Positions 22,199 through 34,406 of a DNA stretch of 64,000 nucleotides are shown here, one piece after another. This DNA comes from Plutella xylostella. Taxonomy: Eukaryota; Arthropoda; Insecta; Lepidoptera; Plutellidae. The notes beneath the pieces are model-generated. The model saw nothing but the letters and a program-made list of their open reading frames with translations, ran no database searches and was not told the DNA's origin. Location of the stretch: positions 6,579,501 to 6,643,500 of the forward strand of contig NC_064012.1 of the NCBI RefSeq assembly GCF_932276165.1, read 5' to 3'. The position numbers and the translations under genes are program-made. Position 1 is the stretch's first letter; each line of letters opens with the position of its first letter.

Positions 22199-24837
22199 AT
22201 GCGCGCAGCCGTCATCGCGGCCACGGGACTTTTGTGCAAAGGCCGTGGCCACATAGTGCCATTGCAGTTTCTTTATTAACCGTCCTTGGCTAAGTAAAAC
22301 ACTACAGTATTGGTTAGCGACAGCGTTTTGAACAACTAGAGATGGCATTTATAAGTGTGTGCAAAGTTTTAGATATAAAATCGTCTTTCAATGTTATTGA
22401 GCTTTTGCTTCTGTGTTCTATAAGGATTTGGCCTAGTTTTCGATGTCTAGCCATCTCTAGTTACCGCACTTTTGTAGACAATAAGGAGAAAGTTGTAGAC
22501 ATGCCATGCCATACTCCACGGACAATAATAAGACGCTATATTTATGTAAGTACAATAGGATTTTATTATTATCGACTCACAAGTGAAGTTATTATTTTTA
22601 ATCAGACTATTGATTTTAGGTAAGTTTTAATGATGATGAATTTTGTTTTGTGTTAATTTTATTTTTTAAGTTAGGTAATTAAGTTAAGTCAAGTCGACGC
22701 GTTTACGTGTTCGCAAATGTGAGAATAAGTGTACGTTGCACGAGGGTGAAATGATCTTAGTGAGAATATCAGAATATAAACTATTAAGCTGATAGTCACA
22801 AGACGCGTGTTACGGAAGGGAAGGCATATGTTGAACAGAATGCTTTCATGAAGACTATTTATTAGCTTTTTGTTGGTTGTTAGTACTCTTTAGGCTAAAG
22901 TTTTATTACTGAGTAGTTAGCATAATTTGTCATAGTTCCAATCCTATTACAGTGAGAATGAAGTACATCAAGTTTATCATAGCATTTTATAATAGATTAT
23001 TTATCTAATTATTAGTACATAATGTCATGAAATTGTTGTATTACTTTGTGTTTTATGAAGCGTTGACGATGATTTAAATATGTTATACGTGAACTTAACA
23101 ATTCCTAGAAGTGCTTGCAAGATAAACACGTAACTATTAACTATACAAACATGATACAAACTAACAAAGTTACGAACAGTAGGGCTTTTGGCAGGTCCAT
23201 AAGTTCGTTATTAGTTCTGCTCAGATTGAAATACTCTGGACAAGCACTTCAAAAGTAAAATGACTTTAACCTAATTAATTTTTGTTTTATGAGTACAATA
23301 ATATTAAAAATAATAATTTATGAGACAGATATCGTTTTACCTCGCAAACTGTTACCGTTAACAGATTGAGGAAACACACAACCAACTACCCTCTTACTTA
23401 TAAAGTGAGGATAAGGACTTATGTAATTATGTATATCTAATAGCGAAATTAAAATGTATCACAGGAGAAATTTAATTATACACTAATGAAATTATTTATA
23501 CATAACATTAATTAATTTATAATGTTTATTTAAATTCACAAATGGCATTAATTGTTTATGGTGTTATAAATTGAGTTCTGATTAATTTGAAATCCGTGTA
23601 ACCTGCCATATGCCATCAAGATAGGAATAGGTAATTTTAGTCGTTAAATGCAACAAACAATAGTAAGATGTACAAACTTTATTTATTATTACTATTTACA
23701 TATAACAAAACAAGAGGAACAGAAATAGCGAGTTTTATGACCGGCTTTTATTTATAATATAATATGACTATATTCATAGCCTGACTGCAAATCAAGATAA
23801 AATAATATTTTTTTTGGCATCTAGGTACTATTACTTTCCCATAATGTTTTCTATATTAAATCATAATTTTTATTTACAATTTCGAATCATTTTTTTATTT
23901 TGAATACCGTAAGTACCTTTTATTTTGATACCAATAATTTTAGTTGCAGTGATAAAGTAATGCGATTGTTATGAATTTACAATGCGTAGTCAGGCTTAAC
24001 TTTAAGACAACTACATACCGACATGTTTTGATTAATCTGTGATGTTAAAATATTAATGGAGTTGTTTTATTTCTTAGTTTTTATTTTGGTTAACTATTTT
24101 GGAAAATGTCTAGTTTTTGATGTGTTTACACGTCAGTGATACTGTGCTCAGAGCAAGTTTGGGGTGCAATCCCATTTAATAAATTATACTATTGTATTAT
24201 TATGTGCGTTTTTGTTCATTAACCCCAAAAAAAATTATACTTTCCTTACGCTGTGTGAAACTTTAAGCTAATGACGTTATGGTATTAGTAATGACGCTAA
24301 TGATATTAAATAATAATGCATTGCTTTTACAGTATACGTAAGAGACAGACATAGATTTAATGTCGATATATTTATTAATTATAAAATAAAAGAGTTTGTG
24401 TAGTATGTAATATAAACCAATTTATTAAATCATGTAAATCAACTGGTAACCGATCTTAAAATAGCAAGTTAAAAAAACACTATACACTCTCACATTATAA
24501 AAATCCAAATATGTACCTAAATTAGGGAACATTACACATTTATTTAATTTATGTATGGTGAGGTAATCATTGCTGTTACAGATATAAAACTATTACCTAT
24601 TACTAAATCCATAACGACAACAAACACTAAATAATTAATTATTACGGAATGTTAAGTGAACACATAGGTACATAATGAGTAGCTTCATGAATCATTTATG
24701 TATGTATTTAATCAAATGTAACTACGAGTATTTAACTTTATTCGAATACCTACTTACTTTTTATTTACTGTAAGGAGTATTCTAAACCTATTTGGTCTGC
24801 AAAATCATCGATCTGCTCTCATATTGGTTAGTACATA
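22199..24837 (+). other. SLC36 3' UTR and downstream DNA
   Basis: AT-rich and non-coding. A candidate poly(A) signal AATAAA lies at 24178-24183, followed by GT-rich sequence, which would imply a ~2-kb 3' UTR; earlier AATAAA-like variants could also serve. No ORF with recognisable similarity. Confidence 0.4.
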
Positions 24838-25515
24838 AGCGGCGATTAGATTAAGACTACATGTAGTGCACTACCTCATGTAGTTTCCTACGTAAGGACA
24901 AGTGTCATCACATGTAGCCATGTAGGACACTACATATCGGAGATTGGCGGGTCCTAACCGTCCTACATCCCAACTTAGGACAGGTGTAATCACATGTAGT
25001 CATGTAGTACACTACATATCGGAGATTGCGGGTCCCAACCGTCCTACATCCTAGGTAGAACCAACTTAGGACAGGTGTAATCACATGTAGTCATGTAGTG
25101 CGCTCAGTCGCCGGCCAACGTTCGATGCGTGCGGGTGTGTGTGTGTGCGTTGTTTTGCGGTGAAAAAATGTCGTCACAGAAAGAAAAAGACGTTTTGACA
25201 AAAATTCATCCATTCTCAAGTAATTTCTAAAATCTTCGGGCTAGAATGTTCATATGTAAAAGTTTATTTCTTAGAAGTAAATATTTTTTAACCCAGAATT
25301 TGCTTCCCTTATTTATTCCTGCTACTGCCGCAAGGGCAACACCAAGTTTTTGATATTTGGATAGCGATGTTGCCATGACGTTCGAAGAGACCACTCGTTA
25401 CGGATACCGCTTGCCGACTGAAATTGGCATCCTACATAGGCCAGTGTCCAGAACGTCCTAACTTATAGGACGCCAATTTGTAGTGCACTATATGTAGTCT
25501 AGTCTAATCGCCGCT
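24838..25515 (+). mobile_element. 678-bp TIR element with three tandem ~95-bp subterminal repeats
   Basis: Ends are inverted: left AGCGGCGATTAGATTAAGAC… ACATGTAGTGCACTAC and right GTAGTGCACTATATGTAGTC… CTAATCGCCGCT. Inside the left end, a unit (GGACAGGTGTAATCACATGT… TCCTACATCC) occurs three times between about 24890 and 25110, each with the palindrome ACATGT next to CATGTAG. A short ORF starts at 25168 (MSSQKEKDVLTKIHPFSS). No transposase is seen, so it is non-autonomous. It sits between the convergent ends of SLC36 and UHRF1. Confidence 0.8.
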
Positions 25516-26230
25516 ATAGATGCACTCGCCATTTTAAGCAGGAAAGTGGGTGTTGCCGTTTGATAACCCACCATTGCGTACTTATTAATAATATTATTTT
25601 AAGCCTCTATATTACTTTGAGGTTGTATTAGTACATGAGTGAGTCAGTATCATAAATTAACCACTACTAAAATACTTATTATCAAATCAAACACAAAACT
25701 TAACCATTCAATTGACTAAAAATACATAATTTTAAAGACACTCAGCTAAAAAACTTAATTAAAATGAGTGTTTTTATTAACCCTTATTTGTATAAATACA
25801 AATCACGTCAGTCAATGATAAAATAATTAATAATTCAGTTGACCGTACAAAGTTGACAGGCTCGCTAATTCAATCATTCATAATCTTACATTACACACAG
25901 AAAATGGATAAAAATACTTAAAAATATATTTAAAATTCACAACAACAAAATGAATGCTCGAGTCAACAATAATTTTCACGGGCTTTTATTAAACACAGCA
26001 GTGTTTAAATGTGGCGCCGACCTACCGCTACACATCAAATAACTACCGCCGATCAGGGGAGTCACTGTCACTCGCAAAATATGAGCTTCTTTTGCAGTAT
26101 AATATATGTATATCGCCATCAGGTTTTCGCGACGCTGAATAAACTAACACCATTAACAGAAACATTGAATATACAGAGCGCAGGAAAATTCAACTATTAC
26201 TATTACGGACAACTCACAGAATCATAAGTA
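25516..26230 (-). other. UHRF1 3' UTR and downstream spacer
   Basis: Read on the minus strand from the UHRF1 stop at 26231. The ORF at 26009-26227 on plus has no recognisable domain and is probably chance. Confidence 0.45.
25985..25990 (-). terminator. UHRF1 poly(A) signal
   Basis: TTTATT on plus reads AATAAA on minus, about 240 nt past the UHRF1 stop codon. It is the nearest canonical signal. Confidence 0.5.
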
Positions 26231-29200
26231 TTACTTCCGGCCAGCGTCATACCCTGGCATGATGGTTTGCAGGGCTGCCTTCATCTCACTGTTAGGCTCG
26301 AGGTCCACTTTACTGAGGTCGCCTCTGCAAGCCGGGCACGTCTTGTTGCCGGTTGATTTGAATGCCAGCTTTATGCACCCCTGGAAAAAATATTATGTTT
26401 CTAATTTGACAATGATACTTTAATTATTCTGTTCTACGCGGGATTGATACCTAACTACCTTTAAAATGGAACTTTAGTACACATCTTCTCAAGTTCTAAC
26501 CGCCTTCAAAAGCTTCGACCATTGGTTTAGTAGGGATCATGCAGAGAATTAGAATATTTCTCACCATGCAGAAGTTATGGAGACACGGAGTAGTAACTGG
26601 GTTCGCTGGCACGTCTTGACATATGATGCAGAGGAACACTGTCGTCACATTCTCCACAAACGCCTGAAACACAACATATTCCCATAAGATTTGGATTCAC
26701 TGAGGTGAAATTAAATAAAGAAATCATCATCAAACAGACGGTCGGAGGACATAGCCGCCCTCAATCACACTTCCACTAACCCATTATTGATGATTTTCAG
26801 ATTCAGATCTTTCAGTCATTTATATTCTAAGGTCAAGACATAAAATACATTGTAGTGTTACCGTTTTCCCGCTAGTCTTGCAGATTTCGACGCACCCCTC
26901 CCACAGCTTGGCGTTGACAGAGTCTGCCTTGATGGCCTCCAACTCTTCATTGCTCAAGACATTCTCAACCTCATCCTGTGAAACCTTGTTTTTCTTCGCT
27001 TTGGGGCTTCCTTTGGCTGCCTTCTCGAAGATACTTGGAGTCTTTACCTTAGGACTTTCGGTTATGCTGGTATCACCTTTCTTAGCTGAAAAGAAGTGTG
27101 TCCTTATTATTGTATATGAAGTTATACTACTATGTTGAGGTAGCCTTAGTAAGTTCAATGGAGTTAGTTCAAGCGGATTATGGTTGCAACTAGTTTATTT
27201 TATTATATTCACGATTGTTCACTGCTGCATCTACACTTTTTACCCAACCCGTCCAAGAGATCAAGCTAATATTTCAACAACTACAATTACCTTTCCCTCG
27301 TTTCTTTTGTTCGGGCGTGGCCTGATCTGCCTTCTTCCTCTTCTTGGTCGGTGGCGAGGCTTCCTCCGCAGACTTCTCTTCCTCCGAGTCGCTCGAGTGG
27401 TTGCTCTCTCGCAGGGCCCGCTTCTTGCCGCCCTTGCCCTTCGCCTTGGCCTTACTGCCTTTCTCCTTTAGGGCCTTCTTCTCGGCCTCCGCTTCGAGGT
27501 AACCATCGGGGTACTAGAAGTAAAATGAGTTGAGTATAGTATTCTAGTTATTGTAATAGGCTATTAAAAAGCGGATCACCATAGATAAAAAAAACTCACG
27601 AATAATACTGCCGGGCTTACGGGGTAGGCAGGCAGATATGCATAGCTCTGCATTTAATTTTGTTCACAGTCACACTGGCAGTGTTATTTTAGTCCCAATA
27701 TAAAAGGCAGCCAGCCTAATGCTGGCATCTATGGAGTTCATCCAAGTCCCGTAAATCGTTCTCGTGCTTCAGCAGCATAATAGCATTATCAATATTATCA
27801 TCAACGGCTACTCACAACAATAGCATACTCCTTGGCGCCCTCCTCCCAAGGCGCGGGGTTGGGGTCGTCGCGGCGCAGCAAGTACTTCCACACGCGGAAG
27901 CCAGACTTGCCCGTCTCCGGGTAGTATTTCACCACCTTGTATATGCCGTCGTATCTGACATGCAAATAATAAAAAATTACGAATGACTTATTGTACAATA
28001 TTAGACGAAGTTCGACTTCTACTATTTTAAATAGCTTGTATTGATCAAAAGTGATGAGCCCAATTCATTAGCATTGTTTAGAACCATTATTTGAAGTTCT
28101 ATCTTGTGTTAGCGACTCTTTATAGTTATAGCGATATATCAATTCAAATCAATTCTTGTTTTGTATGGCACTTGTACTGTGAGTGAATCGCACAGTAAAA
28201 AAATCAGACAACTGACTAAGAAAGTGACAAAATTGTATCGCGTATCAGACAATAGAATTTAAAATAAAGCAGTAGGTACTTAGACAAGTGAAATCAGTAC
28301 CATTTAACGGCTTTAACTCTAAATCACCACCAGATTAATCTACGGCTCTTTAGCTCATACCTGATGCCTTCCTTGGGCGCATACTCGGGGAAGTGCTTCA
28401 TCATCTTGAAGGAGCGCACGACCCGCACGGGCCGGCCGTCGCGCCACGCCGCGCCCGCGTCGCCGCCCTCCTCGCTCACTGTCTTCACTGCGCAGTTGCG
28501 CGCTAGCGCTCTGTAGGGGAAAATAGGGATGAATATAATTATACACACACACATACATCTTGTTCAACCAGTGGGGCTACCACCACCGACCACGATCCAT
28601 AAGCAGCGGCGCTCGCCTTTTAAACATTTGTCAGATCCAGATCAGACCCATACAAGTTGCACCAGATTTGACAACCGAGCGACGATGTTAGCTTATGGAA
28701 TTTTAATATGCTTATGTTCGGTGGCAGTACGGTAACAGTAAGAGTTAACTTCGAGACTGGACTGGGCCTTGAAGAGGCCTCGCCTTCAGAACCCTTCCTT
28801 CATTGCGGAATGAGCTTCTCACAGCAGAGCTACGGGTTCAATTTCCAGCATGACATGTTTCAAGGAGTTCTTTGGAACTTATGTTCAAACCTAGCAAACT
28901 ATTACGTGAAAGAAAACATCGTGAGGATAGCTGCTCATCAATCTGAACCGACCAGCGGTAGTCCAAGCTTAACAAGGTAGTTTATTATAAGGTAGGTCCC
29001 TATTACATTGGGACTAACATACCACTCTGGCGAAAAGTAGGTGCAGCAATGCACCTCTGCCTACCCCGCAAGGGAGTACATTAGTACAAGGCGTGAGTGT
29101 GTGTGTTGTGTTTTTAGAACTTAGGTTAGTTGATATGCACAAAGGTCCTATTAGAGTGAGCCAGGAGCAGAAGTGCCCGCTCCTGACTCACTCTACTTGA

Positions 29201-32200
29201 CATTTTTGCAGAGAGTAGAATAGAAGGGTGCATACTTGTTCTCCCTAGTAAGCGTCTGGTCGCAGGACTGCTCGGCCGTGCGCTTGTTCCCGGAGAGGTC
29301 GCGGCCGCCGCTGCCCGTGTACGTGAACTCATCGCCGTTGTCGTAGTCGTCTTCGTAGCCGCCTGCAATGCACAGTACACATTCATTTGATATGTTGATA
29401 ATACAGAATCTATTGTCTTTGCCCGCATGGGCAATGTATGTACTGTAATTGGGGTAGGTACAAAAAGGAGTCTCCAGGAGTGAAGTATACATGGTTCCTT
29501 ATATGTATACCCAACCCAGCCTGAGCAGTTAAGAGTTAGGTATGATGACTGGGTTTGTTTCAATCATGGATACCAGCGATTGTTATGTTTCGCTAGTATT
29601 ACTTCAACCTTTGGTTAGGTTATTTGATAAAATATTGATGTGGATTATTAAGTATTGTTGGATGATGGCCTTGTGGCGCTCCCTGGGAGAGGCCTATGCC
29701 CGCTAATCGCCTCACGAGCTGATGGCTGATTCCACTAACCAGACAGTACGATGCTGTAGGCTCCCTCGACGTCCCGACCGTGGATACCGGACACGGGCGG
29801 CCTGTGCACGCCAGACTCTGATAACTGTAACAAAATATGGTCATGATGATGTGGTCATTTTGACCTACATAAGTACCTATAGTAAGAAGTAAGTATAGAC
29901 CAGCAGGATAGCATGAACCTGATCGAGCAATTCAACCCGACGTGTTAATGTATGTAGGTACGAAACATAAAATCACTTTAAATCGCAATAAGAACATAGT
30001 TTTATTTGATCAGCTGCTGAGCCTCAAAATAAATCGATAATAAGTACGACTGTAGGTAAGACATCAATACGAAGCAATTTCTGATAGGCAATTTAATAGA
30101 TAGATGGATATAACTTTTTTTTAACATTAACAGGATACGTTTACATACTATATACTATATTTAGCAACTTAGGACTTCTTATTATACCAACAGTATAAGA
30201 TATACAGAAAAATGTTTTGTGTTAGAAATGGTCGATTTAGCTAACAGTTGATCACTAAATTATAAGTTATAAAAAACTCGTAAAACCCTCACCTGAATCC
30301 TAAATCGCCAACACATGCCAACTTCAATACCAGGAATGGGACCGAAGTGATTGGCTGGCATTGCGCAGGTTTTCGTCTTACCTGAAAACAGAAGTTGTCG
30401 GTATTAGGCTGAGTTTAAATAGCGAAATTTATGATAAATAATTAACTCAATCTTAGACTATTTTTTGTTCAGAAACTATAAAATGGGTACATAGGTATTG
30501 ATTGAATAAATCAGATTTTTTTCAAATATAGCATTGGCAAGATTGGCATTGGACATTACAATGATTTATATCATTGTAATGTCCAATGCCAATCTTGCCA
30601 ATATAATCCCTCGCGATTGCTCGCTAGCAATGAAAAAGTTCAACCTGGCATTCGTTCCATAATGTCACTGGGTAATTTTCATCGCTCGGGAGCGTAGGTG
30701 CAGGAGTACACAGCAAAAAATAGGTAGGTACATCAGTAAGCTTTGCGGTACAAAATGTAAATCGCATTCGCACAGTCGTCTTTGATAGAAAGTATTTAGG
30801 AGAAAAGCGCGTCGCAGAGCTTGATAACTTGATATAGACCTAGGAGCATACACGAAACAGTCTCAGTCGCTGGCTGCCCATGGTGCGCCGGATATAAGGA
30901 ACAGGTGATCGAGAAGGCTCTTTCTGAGCCAAACACCAACAAGAAACTACATATAAAGTATTTTATGTAGTTAAAATTACGCTCATTTTACCGCCACAAA
31001 AAGACCAGCCACTCAGCACCAGCTACATGTATGTATGTATTTATGTATTATGATTTTAATGTACTATAATTATAAAGTACAGCCATTTATGTAGGAACAT
31101 GTGTATACTTTATCTAAGCTGAGATCAGCAACTTTATAATTAATTATACTTACAATCAATACACATTATATTATGCATTTATTTCCCAAGAAAACAAACA
31201 CATGATAATTTAAGCATACTTAACAAATCAAAACTTACCAACACAGGCCATGCCCCGGCCCCAATCCCTGTTGGTCTTCGAAGCATTGGTTTTCTTGGTC
31301 TGCTTGGCCGCGCCTGGCGCCACTATGACGTCGTCTCGCTTGCACGACGGGCAGTACCAGTCCTCATCAGGCAGCTCGCTCAGCGGAGGCGACAGGCAAT
31401 GCATGTGGTAACCGTTGTTGCATTCGTCACAGAGTATTATCTGCAATGTTATGGATTGTTAACGGATTAAATTTCAGTTACAGCATAGACTAATTTGTAT
31501 TATTACTATGGTTGCAGTGATAAATGTTGAGAGTTGGTGTTACTGTACTATAGCCTCGTCATACTTGCAGGGTAGGCAAATGTGTATTACTATGAACACT
31601 CACTTTTCACCAGTGTTATGTGATTCCCAATGTGATAGAGTGTGAGCAATTTGCCATTATTTGCGAATCCGGCAGTTCACGCATTTAACAGAGCTTAATA
31701 CATTAGGAGAAGGAAAAAGATGTTGATGAAAAAGATAAAATACCTTTTCTGGTTCATTTTTTCCGAAACATAAATAGCAGCCACATTCTTTACAGGGCAC
31801 CTCTTCGTTATCTCGACATTTCAAGCAATTCAATGGATAAGTTTCTGAAATTAAAACATGAATGAGTTTTAAATATAGCTTTTACGACCATTTCTAAAAG
31901 ATCTAAAAAAAATAAAAATTAAGTATACATATAGGTAGAACAAGCATTATGTTTGTATGTATAACTGATATCTTACTATTGTATTTGGTGGGTACTTACT
32001 TCTTTCCGTGGGTGTTACCATCATCTTCCTGTACTCTTCAGATCGGTCAGGAAGAGGGGTTTCTTCTATAGCAAATATCTTGTCATGAACCCTGACCTTG
32101 GTGTCATTCTGAGGTACTGCATCAGGTCCCAAATACAAAGTGCCAATCAGTTCATGGCTTGTCCTTAACTTTTTAATTTCGTCCACTTTGAAATCATACC

Positions 32201-33525
32201 TAAAATGTTTAAGACATTAGTATTTAATTAAACCCGTTGACATAGCATCTTGCTAAAGGTATGGTATGCCATGCATTGTAAGATTCAAATAAATTATTTC
32301 ATACAATTTTATCCTAATAGTAATGAATGAGAAGGAAAACTAAATATTAAATGGTTGCAAAGAATATGAGGTAAATACTACTAGTAAACTGCTTAAAACA
32401 TGAGTTGCTAACCAATATCCTTTTTCTAAAGCACTCTCGGTATTGTGGTTTATCATGACCGTTCTTCCAACTTCCAAGTCGTTGATATCTATTTCATGTC
32501 TTGACCGTGGCCGTATTTCTTTTAATTTGCAGTAATATTTGCTTTCAGGATCTTCCCTGAAATTAAAAATACAACAATAATTGTTATAAATGATTAGCTA
32601 TGTATAGATTTCATATAAATATTGTAAATAATTAAAATGGTGCATACTCAGCATCCAAATGAACTGTGTAAAGCAGGCCACATTCAGGACTATTTTTTTC
32701 TTCCAAGTGTCTCTGTGTGTTTTGTATTTGTTTTTTCCGTGTACTTAGCTTTGCCATTTTACTAAAATACTCAGCTATCCCTTTCTTCTTAGGGGGAGAT
32801 TTGGAGGAGCTTTGAGATGGAGGCTCATTTTCTGAGTCTTCTTTAGTATTAACTGTTTCTTCTATAGGCTCAGGAGGTATGTAACTGGGGTCTTTCACAA
32901 TTCTTACTATTTTACCCTCAAACCAGGCCCCTTGCTCTCTGTCTTTCATATCTATTAAATCTCCTATTGAATACAGTCTACTCTGGGCATCTAAAATAAA
33001 ATAATAAGAATATTTATATTATGTATATCATACTAATAAAGAAGAGGATTAAGTATTACACCATTATAATGCTTTATTACTATATTTTTTATACCAGAAT
33101 CCCCCTGGGAAAGAAATAGTATTGTAAGATATGAATAAGTACCTTCATAAATGATGCCATCGTCTTTCTTATTTTTCTTGTCATTCTGTTTCTTGTCTTT
33201 AGACTTATGTGTGGGCTCTTCAATGGGTTCAGCTCGAACCATAAGTTGAATGACATCATTCAGTTTGATGTTGTAGTCATGGAATGTGTATCCATTCTCC
33301 AACTAAAATGTTAAAACACAGTATCAGCATATCACAGTTATGTTACATCATCCAGTACATAATTATTATATTTACCAGCTTTCCTCCATATAATAAACGC
33401 TGTAGTTTTGGTTCCACATTGAATTTATCCCGAATTATCTTCCGGAATTGTTCAATTTTAGTCAGCTTAGATTCTACGACAACAATTGCTTCGGGTTTAC
33501 CGATAAGCCTCACTCGGACGTGCAT
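26231..33525 (-). CDS. UHRF1: E3 ubiquitin ligase UHRF1 (maintenance DNA methylation factor)
   Basis: Sixteen exons join in phase (high to low): 33525-33376, 33302-33143, 32990-32648, 32556-32413, 32199-32000, 31844-31744, 31440-31239, 30381-30293, 29824-29740, 29362-29236, 28510-28361, 27954-27816, 27513-27291, 27085-26862, 26663-26565, 26380-26231. Total 2586 nt, 861 aa (human about 793). Domain order: ubiquitin-like (MHVRVRLIGKPEAIVVV); tandem Tudor (GAWFEGKIVRIV, EVGRTVMINHN); PHD (CDECNNGYHMHCLSPPLSEL); SRA (NHFGPIPGIEVGMCWRFR, HGRDVEGAYSIVLSGGYEDD) with the NKR finger SGNKRTAEQSCDQTLT intact; a basic Lys-rich linker; C-terminal C3HC4 RING (CIICQDVPANP, CLHNFC, CPACRGDL). It reads hemimethylated CpG after replication, ubiquitinates histone H3 and recruits DNMT1. 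Its presence implies CpG methylation is maintained in this species. It is head-to-head with the ANKRD gene. Confidence 0.97.
27600..27720. repeat. Diverged SINE-tail fragment in a UHRF1 intron
   Basis: CGGGGTAGGCAGGCAG, then CACACTGGCAGTGTTATTTTAG and TCCCAATATAA, is an old copy of the tail found intact at 28985-29105 and 39684-39766. Confidence 0.45.
28985..29105 (-). repeat. SINE-tail repeat in a UHRF1 intron, uninterrupted
   Basis: CCTATTACATTGGGACTAAC, ATACCACTCTGGCGAAAAGT, then GCACCTCTGCCTACCCCGCA. The reverse complement matches the two halves flanking the transposon at 39767-41321, and so shows that insertion's empty site (ACATA at 29017-29021). Confidence 0.8.
30533..30602. repeat. 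Perfect 32-bp-arm hairpin in a UHRF1 intron
   Basis: The left arm (ATTGGCAAGATTGGCATTGG… ATGA, 30533-30564) and right arm (TCATTGTAATGTCCAATGCC… CCAAT, 30571-30602) are exact complements around a 6-nt loop, TTTATA. There are no target duplications or other copies in the window. It would fold in RNA of either strand, including the UHRF1 pre-mRNA between exons 7 and 8. Confidence 0.85.
31558..31650. repeat. Diverged SINE-tail fragment in a UHRF1 intron
   Basis: CAGGGTAGGCAAATGTG, CACTTTTCACCAGTGTTATG and TTCCCAATGTGATAG align with the tail of the SINE at 39684-39766. An old, mutated copy. Confidence 0.5.
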
Positions 33526-34406
33526 TGTTTCGACTATTTAATTTAACGATGGTCAATGTAATAAACGCAATATTAGTAAAATAAGCAAAAAATATTTAAA
33601 ATCGGCACACACAACACAATGAAGTCATGAGTTTTGACAACTGGCTTGGCGCGTAAATTATTTTTTTCTAGCCAAAGGCAAAGAAACAGCAAATGCAAAA
33701 ATCCTGAAAGGGGATAAATAAACAAAATCTTAAAATAAACATCTTTAATGTGAAGGAGGAGAATCAAGATACTGCTGAGCCGCTATTTATTTAAATAATT
33801 ATTTTCTATCTACAAGGCATGCATTATTATACCTATTTCTTTATTTTCTGTCTAGTCGCCTAGGTATGAAAATATTGCTAGCGCAAGGCACGTGATATTG
33901 TGTGAATCTTCGATGATCTTATTCTTGTTAAATCTTGTTATTGTATTAAGTTTAGATAAATATTATAGTGATGCCAACCACTATGTGTTTGCCAAAAATA
34001 ATCAGTAAACCCATACTTTGTAACTTTCATTTTAATCTATGAACTGGCTGTATAGCGTTAATCTTTTGCTTTGGTTCGCTGTAAAAAAAACAACAACAAA
34101 AAAAACAACGGAGTAAATGTCCTTCTGCAATAAAGTTGCTGTCTCTAACTTATTTATTGAATTATAGAATGAAAATAAGTGTTTTTAACTGGTTAGCTAT
34201 CTAAGATTGCTAGCCAATCACTTATCTTTCAAATCGTTCATATAAACAATCGCCCTGCATAAGGTAACCGTAAATTTTGGCTTGTTATTAAGATTGGCGC
34301 GTACTTGATTCATGTACTCATTGACAATGTTTTTGTGTTTTGTTATCCATCGTGAATGAACGTGGAGTTTGTTTGGTTATAGAATCAGAGAGGTAATGCC
34401 AGAAAG
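33526..34406. promoter_or_regulatory. Shared upstream region of UHRF1 and the ANKRD gene
   Basis: 881 bp between two divergent start codons, so it is likely to hold both promoters. I see no clear TATA box in proper register and no repeat element. An A-rich stretch (AACAACAACAAAAAAAACAA) lies at about 34089-34108. Confidence 0.45.
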
